A stretch of 64,000 bases of DNA from Kordia sp965224175. Its GTDB lineage: Bacteria; Bacteroidota; Bacteroidia; Flavobacteriales; Flavobacteriaceae. The DNA lies in the NCBI RefSeq assembly GCF_965224175.1, contig NZ_OZ245041.1:4960001-5024000 (forward strand), given 5' to 3'. Below, piece by piece: positions 34,793 through 41,622 of the stretch (position 1 is its first letter; every line of letters begins with the position of its first letter). The position numbers were made by a program, and so were the translations under genes. Under the pieces are notes generated by a model that worked only from the letters and a program-made list of their open reading frames with translations, was not told where the DNA came from and made no database searches.

Positions 34793-35557
34793 ATGCAAGT
34801 CGTACATATTCATCCAAAATACAAAGATAAAAAGGCAGCATTGTTAGCTTTTATCAATGAATTTGAAACACAAGGTGAATACGTAACCAAAGGTGAACGT
34901 AACGTGATCAAGTCTTTTAATTTGGAAGGAGAAAAGATCAATATAAAATCGTTTCGCGTACCAAAAGCATTCAACAGTTTTGTATACAAGTTTATCAGAC
35001 CTTCTAAAGCAAAACGTTCATTTGAATATGCAGAGAAGTTATTGCTAAATGCTATTAAAACACCTTTTCCAATAGCATATATTGAAAATCATACAGCCTT
35101 CGGACTCAAGGAAAGTTATTACATAAGCGCACATATTGATTATGATTTTGATTTTCGTGCGCTAATTCACGATCCGTTATTTGAAAACCGTAGAATTATT
35201 TTAGAACAGTTTGCTGAATTTTGCTTTCAGTTGCATGAAAATAATGTCAACTTTTTAGATCATTCTCCAGGAAATACGTTGATAGTAAAGCGCGATCAGC
35301 AGTACGATTTTTATTTAATTGATTTAAACAGAATGAAGTTTGAATCGATGAATTTAGATCAACGCATGGAAAACTTAAAACGTTTGTGGTTATCTAAATT
35401 AATGATTCATATCATTAGCAAACGTTATGCAGAACTCGCCAACAAAGAACTACATGAAGTACAAGATGTGTTACTTAAACACAGTACAGAATTCAAGCGA
35501 AAAATCAATCGAAAAAAATATTTAAAGAAGAAGTACTTGAAGAAAAAGAGGAAGTAA
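34793..35557 (+). CDS. InaA-type lipopolysaccharide kinase
   Basis: This 254-residue protein has the shortened protein-kinase fold of the InaA/WaaP/KdkA group. It has a β-sheet N-lobe with Lys in IKSFRVPKAFNSF, a catalytic loop NVNFLDHSPGNTLIVK (H-x-x-x-G-N) and the metal-binding YDFYLIDLNRMKF (I-D-x-N). Members phosphorylate lipid A, Kdo or core heptose. The C-terminus ends in a run of Lys/Arg (KRKINRKKYLKKKYLKKK). It faces the GT9/methyltransferase pair, consistent with LPS inner-core assembly. Confidence 0.85.
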   Translation: MQVVHIHPKYKDKKAALLAFINEFETQGEYVTKGERNVIKSFNLEGEKINIKSFRVPKAFNSFVYKFIRPSKAKRSFEYAEKLLLNAIKTPFPIAYIENHTAFGLKESYYISAHIDYDFDFRALIHDPLFENRRIILEQFAEFCFQLHENNVNFLDHSPGNTLIVKRDQQYDFYLIDLNRMKFESMNLDQRMENLKRLWLSKLMIHIISKRYAELANKELHEVQDVLLKHSTEFKRKINRKKYLKKKYLKKKRK

Positions 35558-35559
35558 TT

Positions 35560-35659
35560 TTTTGAAACGTCATTGCGAGGAAGTATGACGAAGTAATCAG
35601 TTTGTTTAGTAACAGATTGCCACAAGTTTTTTCAAAACTTTCGCAATGACGTTTCAAAA
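35560..35659. repeat. 100-bp MITE-like element with perfect 19-bp terminal inverted repeats
   Basis: The ends TTTTGAAACGTCATTGCGA (35560-35578) and TCGCAATGACGTTTCAAAA (35641-35659) are exact reverse complements. The interior has GGAAGTATGACGAAGTAATC and a smaller inverted pair (AATCAGTTT, AACAGATT). It begins 3 bp after the kinase stop and 25 bp before the dapD stop, so it can serve as the terminator for both convergent genes. Degraded relatives occur at 45828-45885 and 46024-46136. Confidence 0.85.
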
Positions 35660-35683
35660 TATCTAAATCAGTTTAAGAAAAGT

Positions 35684-36499
35684 CTAAACTGCTACATCAT
35701 GCTCGCGCAAAGCATCATTTAAAGAAGTCTTTTTATTCGTACTTTCTTTACGTTTTCCAATAATCAAAGCACAAGGTACTTGATAATCTCCAGCAGGGAA
35801 TTTTTTCGTATAACTTCCAGGAATTACTACTGATCTTGCAGGAACTCGACCTTTCATTTCTATAGGTTCATCACCAGTAATATCTATAATTTTTGTAGAA
35901 GCGGTCAATACGACATTAGCACCTAAAACGGCTTCTGTTTCTACACGAACACCTTCCACTACAATACATCTTGAGCCAATAAAAGCATTATCTTCAATAA
36001 TTACGGGAGCCGCTTGCAATGGTTCCAAAACACCACCAATTCCAACACCACCAGATAAGTGTACATTTTTACCAATTTGAGCACAACTTCCAACAGTTGC
36101 CCAAGTATCTACCATGGTTCCTTCGTCTACATACGCACCAATATTTACATAACTTGGCATCATAATAACACCTTTAGAAACATAGGCTCCATGACGTGCA
36201 ATAGCATGTGGTACAACTCTAATTCCTTTTTCTGCATAACCGCGTTTCAATGGAATTTTATCGTGAAATTCAAAAATTCCAGCTTCCAAAGTTTCCATTT
36301 TCTGGATAGGGAAGTATAATACTACCGCTTTCTTTACCCATTCGTTCACTTGCCAACCAGTTGAAGTTGGTTCTGCAACACGTAATTCGCCAACATCTAG
36401 CAAGTCAATTACTTTACGAATCACAGCTTGTGTATCGTCATTTTTCAATAAATCTCGGTTGTCCCAAGCATTTTCAATAGCTTCTTTTAATGCGATCAT
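35684..36499 (-). CDS. dapD: Tetrahydrodipicolinate N-succinyltransferase
   Basis: This 271-residue enzyme succinylates tetrahydrodipicolinate in the lysine/meso-diaminopimelate pathway. The sequence has a helical N-terminal domain (LKEAIENAWDNRDLL, STGWQVNEWVKKAVVLYF) and a left-handed β-helix of hexapeptide repeats (VVPHAIARHGAYVSKGVIMM, NIGAYVDEGTMVDTWATVGS, VHLSGGVGIGGVLEPLQA). A short C-terminal domain follows (IPGSYTKKFPAGDYQVPCALI). Length matches the family. It provides the step before DAP formation; dapB lies at 59272. Confidence 0.95.
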   Translation of the reverse strand: MIALKEAIENAWDNRDLLKNDDTQAVIRKVIDLLDVGELRVAEPTSTGWQVNEWVKKAVVLYFPIQKMETLEAGIFEFHDKIPLKRGYAEKGIRVVPHAIARHGAYVSKGVIMMPSYVNIGAYVDEGTMVDTWATVGSCAQIGKNVHLSGGVGIGGVLEPLQAAPVIIEDNAFIGSRCIVVEGVRVETEAVLGANVVLTASTKIIDITGDEPIEMKGRVPARSVVIPGSYTKKFPAGDYQVPCALIIGKRKESTNKKTSLNDALREHDVAV

Positions 36500-36532
36500 G
36501 TTTGTATAAATTTTTATAGCTTTTATATCTGT

Positions 36533-36650
36533 TTTTTGGGTGCGTCCTTCGAGAAAAATCGAAGGTCAGGCTATTCACTATATCTTTTTGGTACATTTTG
36601 ACTCCGCTCAAAGTACCAAAAAGGATGCTGTTACTATCCTTCGCACACAT
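36533..36650. repeat. Flavobacterial intergenic repeat (AGCCTGAC type), copy B
   Basis: Read on the minus strand it runs GCGAAGGATAGTAACAGCATCC, then GATATAGTGAATAGCCTGAC, a TTCGATTTTTCTCGAA hairpin and GGACGCACCCAAAAA. It aligns with copy A at 12231-12345 at both ends. It fills the gap between dapD and the acyltransferase gene, where no gene is present (36500-36785). Confidence 0.6.
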
Positions 36651-36785
36651 TCAAAGCGTAAAGATAAAATCTTAAAATGAATTATTTCATGAAAATTTAC
36701 AGATCTAACAGATTCGATGAATTTATAACGAAATATCTTTTTTTAAGAAACCGTTTGCATTTTGTGAATTTGTTTTAAAACTATT

Positions 36786-37955
36786 CTAATTATTTCTTGG
36801 ATACTTTCTACCATTTAGAAATTTTCCAATAAATGTATTCCGAACGCAGTAATGATAGCTCACAAAACAAACAATAGTCGTCAAAAGAATTACTAACAGA
36901 AACTTTGGAATGGCGCCAATTGGTAATTTCCAAACTACTAGAGGAAACAATGCAGTTAATGGTAAATGAATTAAATATACCCAATACGAAGCATCTGAAA
37001 TATAACGCATTCGTTTAGAATATTTGCTTCCATAGCGGATAAAAAGTCCTGTAATTCCAAAAATAAATAACCAAACAATCAATGAACTAAAAGTGATCAA
37101 TAATGGTGAATTGCTATTAGGTTTCAAATCTAAATCAGAGAACTGTATGATGATTCCTTGCGCTAAAACTAAGATAATTGCAAGTATCGTTGAAAGCCAA
37201 TCAAACTTTTTAATGGTATCTAAGTATTCTTTAGACGTATATAAAATCCATCCAACAACATAAAATAAAATATAATAAACAAAGGTGTTAGTATCAGGAA
37301 TTAAGGAAGTAGAAGAAGCTATCATTGGTGTTTGTAATACAGAAAGCATCACAAAAGTTATTCCTGAAAAACATAAAATTCGTGCCAATGGTCTTTGAAA
37401 AATCCAACGAAAAAACTTCTTGATTTTTGAAGTAAATTGTGGCGTTTTTTTCAAGAGTAAAGCCAATATAACAGTAAAAGCAGTGCAATAAATTAAATAG
37501 TATAAAAACCACAAATGCGAGGTGCTTTTTGGGATGTAAAAGCTAAGCTCAGAAAAAGGCGCTATTGCTTTTTGTAAAGGATTTGGTGTATTGTTGAGTA
37601 CTGAACTCGCATATTCAAAAGAAAACGAAAGAATAGGAGCGAGGATACATAGAAATACGATGAATGGAAATACAATTCTCGATATTCTATTTTTGATCAT
37701 TCTTAGCGGTTTTCGTTCATAAAACAACATAGCACCAAAAAAACCAGCGATTAGAAAGAAGATTTGCATTCGGAACGAATGAATCATCAATACTAAAAAG
37801 TCAGTAGCAATATGCGTTGTTTCAGGATCTTTTAATATCCATACATTTCCATGAACCGTCACATTATAGGTTAAAGCTGAATGCAATACCAAACCAAGCA
37901 TCATCATGATAGCGCGTAAAGAATCTAGGGAATGTATACGTTGTGTCTTTTGCAA
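36786..37955 (-). CDS. Membrane acyltransferase, acyltransferase-3/OpgC-like
   Basis: This 389-residue protein has about ten hydrophobic helices. Its N-terminus IHSLDSLRAIMMMLGLVLHSAL carries the conserved Arg and His of the acyltransferase-3 family. HSFRMQIFFLIAGFFGAML and RIVFPFIVFLCI follow. YLIHLPLTALFPLVVW near the end is the helix found in MdoC/OpgC-like members. It probably transfers an acyl group from the cytoplasmic side to a surface sugar. It is monocistronic; no precise substrate can be assigned. Confidence 0.85.
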   Translation of the reverse strand: MQKTQRIHSLDSLRAIMMMLGLVLHSALTYNVTVHGNVWILKDPETTHIATDFLVLMIHSFRMQIFFLIAGFFGAMLFYERKPLRMIKNRISRIVFPFIVFLCILAPILSFSFEYASSVLNNTPNPLQKAIAPFSELSFYIPKSTSHLWFLYYLIYCTAFTVILALLLKKTPQFTSKIKKFFRWIFQRPLARILCFSGITFVMLSVLQTPMIASSTSLIPDTNTFVYYILFYVVGWILYTSKEYLDTIKKFDWLSTILAIILVLAQGIIIQFSDLDLKPNSNSPLLITFSSLIVWLFIFGITGLFIRYGSKYSKRMRYISDASYWVYLIHLPLTALFPLVVWKLPIGAIPKFLLVILLTTIVCFVSYHYCVRNTFIGKFLNGRKYPRNN

Positions 37956-38037
37956 AACGAAAACTCAAATTTAAAAGTGCCAAGTTCTTATTTTTTATTT
38001 GAAAAGTATAGTGTTTTGGTAAAATAAATATTTTTAA

Positions 38038-39186
38038 TTATTGTTTAAATGGAGAATCACTGGAGAAAAAATTTAAAGCAATCATTAAATTTTGTTTAAA
38101 TTCTTTGTTAGAATCATTATTAATCCAGTTCTCTATATCTCGGAAGCTTTCATCCCAACTTAATGAATTGTAATTGTTCTTCCATGAATTTAGTTCATCT
38201 TCCAAGTTATCGATTTCAAGATTAACTATTTTTTTATAAATCAAGAGCATTTCAAATGAAGCAATGGCACTCGTATTATTTTTGGCTCTCTCTATAAACG
38301 CTTCTACTAAATTTTCATCAAAAGGAGTGTTATTTACTAAGCATGCTTCAAAATAATTGGTGTAGACAAAGTAATTATTTGGGTTTAGTCGTATAGCTTT
38401 AAGGAAGTTTTTTTCCGCTTCTGGAAACTTAGATAGAGATACATATTCAATAGCTAAATTATTGTAAGCAACATCATTATTAGGGTTCAATTCAATGACC
38501 TTATTGTAAGCAAAAATAGCTTTTTCTATTTGTTGGTTCTTATCATATACTGTGCCTAAGTGTTTCCAAGCAATTTCTGAGTTTGGACTGAGTTCTATAG
38601 CCTTTTTAAAAGCTTCTATAGATTTTTTTAAGTCAATTTTTTTATATGCTGAAAGACCTATAAATACCCAATCATTAAAAGTTCTATTATGTTCTTCTGT
38701 ATTCGATAAAGCATTCTCTGAAAAGATATTTACTAAAGTCCAATCTTGATTAGTGTAGTTGAATAGACTTTTTTTATTTAGAATAAAAATTGATTCTTGA
38801 TGCTTTCTGATAAAATCAATTTTTTCAATTTTCATATTCAAATTGTTTAAAATGCTTTTGGCTTTTTTTTCGGTGTTCTTAACTTTTTTCCACATCAAGT
38901 CTGGCCTTTTAAAAAGGTATGCAAAAAGTATAAAAGCTCCACCTATGAATACCATGAAAATATTTACTGTAAATGAAATATTTGATTGTGACTCTTTATA
39001 AAAATTAGAGTTTATTTCATTATTTTGTTTTAAATCTATAATAGAATTTTTTAATATTTGGATCTCATTTTTTAACTCTATTATTTCAATATTTTGATTG
39101 TCATTTTTTATCGGATCTTTATTTTCCTGACTCAATAAAAAACTAGATATTAAAAATACTACAGAAGAAACTAATAAATTTTTCAT
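38038..39186 (-). CDS. TPR-repeat membrane protein
   Basis: This 382-residue protein has a signal peptide, a short Asn-rich coiled segment, and a transmembrane helix around residues 75-95 (FTVNIFMVFIGGAFILFAYL). Its C-terminal half contains TPR units: DWVFIGLSAYKKIDLKKSIE, AIELSPNSEIAWKHLGTVYD, AIFAYNKVIELNPNNDVAYN and AEKNFLKAIRLNPNNYFVYT. TPRs mediate protein-protein contacts; the partner is unknown. It is a monocistronic minus-strand gene with AT-rich codon use. Confidence 0.8.
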   Translation of the reverse strand: MKNLLVSSVVFLISSFLLSQENKDPIKNDNQNIEIIELKNEIQILKNSIIDLKQNNEINSNFYKESQSNISFTVNIFMVFIGGAFILFAYLFKRPDLMWKKVKNTEKKAKSILNNLNMKIEKIDFIRKHQESIFILNKKSLFNYTNQDWTLVNIFSENALSNTEEHNRTFNDWVFIGLSAYKKIDLKKSIEAFKKAIELSPNSEIAWKHLGTVYDKNQQIEKAIFAYNKVIELNPNNDVAYNNLAIEYVSLSKFPEAEKNFLKAIRLNPNNYFVYTNYFEACLVNNTPFDENLVEAFIERAKNNTSAIASFEMLLIYKKIVNLEIDNLEDELNSWKNNYNSLSWDESFRDIENWINNDSNKEFKQNLMIALNFFSSDSPFKQ

Positions 39187-39260
39187 CGTTAATTAATTTT
39201 TAAATACTCAATTAGCTAATTTAACAGCTAATAACCTAACGGTTTCCCGTAATGACTACA

Positions 39261-39298
39261 TCTAATAGTCTAAGGAGTCTAACTATCTAAAAATCTAA
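39261..39298. repeat. TCTAA short tandem motif, cluster 1
   Basis: Five TCTAA pentamers recur every 8-9 bp (39261, 39269, 39278, 39286, 39294) in a gene-free stretch between the TPR gene and ruvX. A similar cluster occurs at 44426-44473. Confidence 0.5.
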
Positions 39299-39357
39299 CA
39301 TTCCTATCATTACCATAATAATTCTGACAATTTTTATACACATTGAAATATAAAGCT

Positions 39358-39365
39358 TATTTTTG
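39358..39365 (+). promoter_or_regulatory. -7 promoter box of ruvX
   Basis: TATTTTTG lies 12 bp before the ATG at 39378. A TTG at 39363 that would extend the reading frame overlaps this box, so the ATG is the real start. Confidence 0.6.
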
Positions 39366-39377
39366 CCAAAATTTTAT

Positions 39378-39785
39378 ATGACTCGTATTCTAGCAATTGA
39401 TTATGGAAAGAAACGAACGGGAATTGCCGTTACTGACGAGATGCAATTAATCGCCTCTGGTTTAACGACTGTTCGTACTCATGATTTGATCAATTTTTTG
39501 AAAGAATATGTTGCTAAAGAAAATGTGGAACTGTTTTTGGTAGGAGAACCAAAACAAATGAACAATGAAGCTTCCGAAAGTGAAGTATTGATCAAAGAGT
39601 TTGTCCGCTTATTAACCAAAGCAATTCCAACAATTCCGATAAAGCGTGTTGACGAACGTTTTACATCAAAAATGGCTTTTCAAACTATGATTGATAGTGG
39701 ATTGAAAAAGAAACAACGTCAAAATAAAGGTTTAATAGATGAAATAAGTGCAACAATTATTTTGCAATCTTATCTATACAAATAA
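39378..39785 (+). CDS. ruvX: Holliday junction resolvase-like protein, YqgF/RuvX
   Basis: This 135-residue RNase H-fold nuclease has RILAIDYGKKRTGIAVTDE (first catalytic Asp), LFLVGEPKQMNNEASESEV, KRVDERFTSKMAF (second acidic site) and KKQRQNKGLIDEISATIILQ (third). It functions in pre-16S rRNA 5' end processing in studied bacteria and is related to junction resolvases. It lies 7 bp upstream of def and is co-transcribed with it. Confidence 0.93.
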   Translation: MTRILAIDYGKKRTGIAVTDEMQLIASGLTTVRTHDLINFLKEYVAKENVELFLVGEPKQMNNEASESEVLIKEFVRLLTKAIPTIPIKRVDERFTSKMAFQTMIDSGLKKKQRQNKGLIDEISATIILQSYLYK

Positions 39786-39792
39786 TACGAAT

Positions 39793-40383
39793 ATGATTTT
39801 ACCAATTGTCGCTTTTGGCGATCCAGTTTTACGAAAAGTAGCAAAAGATATTACATCTGAGTATCCAAACTTAGATACCTTGCTTGAAAATATGTTTGAA
39901 ACAATGTACAACGCTTATGGTGTTGGTTTGGCAGCTCCGCAGATAGGATTGCCAATTCGTTTGTTTATGATTGATGCGACTGGATTTGCAGAAGACGAAG
40001 AATTAGACGAAGCGCAAAGAAAACAGCTTGAAGGCATGAAAAAAGTGTTTATCAATGCAAAAATTTTAGAGCGAAATGGTGAGCCATGGGTTTTTAATGA
40101 AGGTTGTTTGAGTATTCCAGATATTCGCGAAGATGTATTTCGTCCAGAAAGTATTACAATTGAATACATGGATGAAAACTTTGAAAAACATGTAGAAGAA
40201 TACGATGGTTTGGCTGCACGTGTTATCCAGCACGAGTATGATCATATTGAAGGAATTTTGTTTACAGATAAACTATCTGCCCTAAAAAGACGTTTATTAA
40301 AAGGAAGATTGACAAATATTTCTCGTGGACGTATCAAAGTAGATTACAAAATGCGTTTTCCTGATGCGAAAAAAATGCGCTAA
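39793..40383 (+). CDS. def: Peptide deformylase
   Basis: This 196-residue metalloenzyme removes the N-formyl group from nascent proteins. All three motifs are intact: YGVGLAAPQIGLPIR (GxGxAAxQ), NEGCLSIPDIR (EGCLS) and QHEYDHIEGILF (HExxH, metal ligands). A bulge insertion (GFAEDEELDEAQRKQLEG) between motifs 1 and 2 is typical of Bacteroidota members. The start at 39793 gives the usual MILPIVAFGDPVLRKVA opening; a longer frame from 39748 would overlap ruvX. Confidence 0.96.
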   Translation: MILPIVAFGDPVLRKVAKDITSEYPNLDTLLENMFETMYNAYGVGLAAPQIGLPIRLFMIDATGFAEDEELDEAQRKQLEGMKKVFINAKILERNGEPWVFNEGCLSIPDIREDVFRPESITIEYMDENFEKHVEEYDGLAARVIQHEYDHIEGILFTDKLSALKRRLLKGRLTNISRGRIKVDYKMRFPDAKKMR

Positions 40384-40434
40384 TTCAATAGAATAAAATA
40401 ACGTTAAAAAAAGTGATGGAATAAGTACAATCTG

Positions 40435-40442
40435 TATATTTG
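40435..40442 (+). promoter_or_regulatory. -7 promoter box of the DUF5606 gene
   Basis: TATATTTG fits TAnnTTTG, 26 bp before the ATG at 40469. Confidence 0.55.
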
Positions 40443-40468
40443 CCATCCTTAAGTAGAAAAAATATAAT

Positions 40469-40882
40469 ATGAGTTTAGAAAAAATATTAGCTATTTCTGG
40501 GAAGCCAGGACTTTATGAATTAAAAACACAAACTCGTAATGGGTTTGTAGCTGAGTCATTATCAGACGGAAAAAAGATTTCAGTAAGTTTACGTCACAAT
40601 GTAAGTTTATTATCTGAAATTGCAATTTACACGTATACAGAAGAAATTCCGTTAGCAGAAGTTTTAGAAAAAGTAAAGACAAAAGAAAGCGGCGCAGCAA
40701 CTTCTATAAATCATAAAGAATCAAAAGCAGTATTAACAGATTACTTCTCAGAAGTGTTACCAGACTATGATCAGGATAGAGTATATCCAAGTGATATTAA
40801 AAAGGTAATTCAGTGGTATAATTTATTACATTCGAAAGGAATGACAGATTTCACCGCAGCAGCTTCTTCTGAAGAAGAATAG
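40469..40882 (+). CDS. DUF5606 domain protein
   Basis: This 137-residue cytoplasmic protein is conserved in Bacteroidota and of unknown function. Its N-terminal segment LEKILAISGKPGLYELKTQT and GFVAESLSDGKKISVSLRHN form a small β-domain. The C-terminal half has the DYDQDRVYPSDIKKVIQWYN segment that recurs in the family. It is followed by a strong terminator and preceded by its own promoter, so it is transcribed alone. Confidence 0.88.
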   Translation: MSLEKILAISGKPGLYELKTQTRNGFVAESLSDGKKISVSLRHNVSLLSEIAIYTYTEEIPLAEVLEKVKTKESGAATSINHKESKAVLTDYFSEVLPDYDQDRVYPSDIKKVIQWYNLLHSKGMTDFTAAASSEEE

Positions 40883-40910
40883 TACGGAAGTACAAACAAA
40901 GTTTAGTCAA

Positions 40911-40939
40911 AAAAAATCCAGCAATTTGCTGGATTTTTT
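40911..40939. terminator. Bidirectional terminator
   Basis: A perfect 13-bp hairpin (AAAAAATCCAGCA with TGCTGGATTTTTT, loop ATT) lies between the convergent DUF5606 gene and the 161-residue secreted-protein gene. Confidence 0.88.
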
Positions 40940-40959
40940 GTTTTATATGGTGAAGCAAA

Positions 40960-41445
40960 TTACTGTTTTTTAATTGCAGACTTTGCTGATTCATTAATAG
41001 CATCTACATACTTTTTATCGGCTCCAACTTCAGACATTCCCATAAACATAACACATGTTTCAGCATCACGTTTAAAGCAATACACAGTACTATTGATAGA
41101 AACACCTTGCGCTTTGCTGGTTCCTTCTAAGAATATTACTTTGATACCATTTATTGTTTTTTCACCTTTGTTTGATACTTCAAACTCTGGAGGCAAATTC
41201 CCTTCAAGTTTTGTTTTAGCATTTTCATAAGTTTCAGGAACAATCATTGCCATAATTACGGCTTTTGGATCTTCTGAAACATACGTGTTTGGTGTTGCTT
41301 GCGTGAAAAGCTCAGTATCAACTTGCATATCTACTTTTATAGACATGAGTTCCATAGCTCTTTTTTGCTTGTCAGCTTCTGTTTCTTGTGCTTGCACGGT
41401 AAATGCTACGAATAACATACATAGTGCGATAAGTGCTTTTTTCAT
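40960..41445 (-). CDS. Small secreted protein, 161 residues
   Basis: A signal peptide (MKKALIALCMLFVAFTVQAQ) is followed by a mature domain with the pattern of a small α/β periplasmic protein (IKVIFLEGTSKAQGVSINST, YCFKRDAETCVMFMGMSE) and two Cys near residues 122 and 131. I do not recognise a family. It has an exact -7 box upstream and the shared terminator downstream. Confidence 0.75.
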   Translation of the reverse strand: MKKALIALCMLFVAFTVQAQETEADKQKRAMELMSIKVDMQVDTELFTQATPNTYVSEDPKAVIMAMIVPETYENAKTKLEGNLPPEFEVSNKGEKTINGIKVIFLEGTSKAQGVSINSTVYCFKRDAETCVMFMGMSEVGADKKYVDAINESAKSAIKKQ

Positions 41446-41467
41446 TGTTATTTTAAGTTTAATAGTT

Positions 41468-41475
41468 CAAAAATA
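41468..41475 (-). promoter_or_regulatory. -7 promoter box
   Basis: TATTTTTG on the minus strand lies 23 bp before the ATG at 41445. Confidence 0.58.
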
Positions 41476-41622
41476 CGGAATAGTTTTTTAGCATAATTGT
41501 AAATCCGTAATTTATATGGAATTGTATAGGCATAAAGTGTGCCAGATTTTGATAATGCTCAGTGTGAATATCTCAACAGGCTTAGTATGAAACATTTTGA
41601 AAGGTTAAATATGAAGTGTTAT

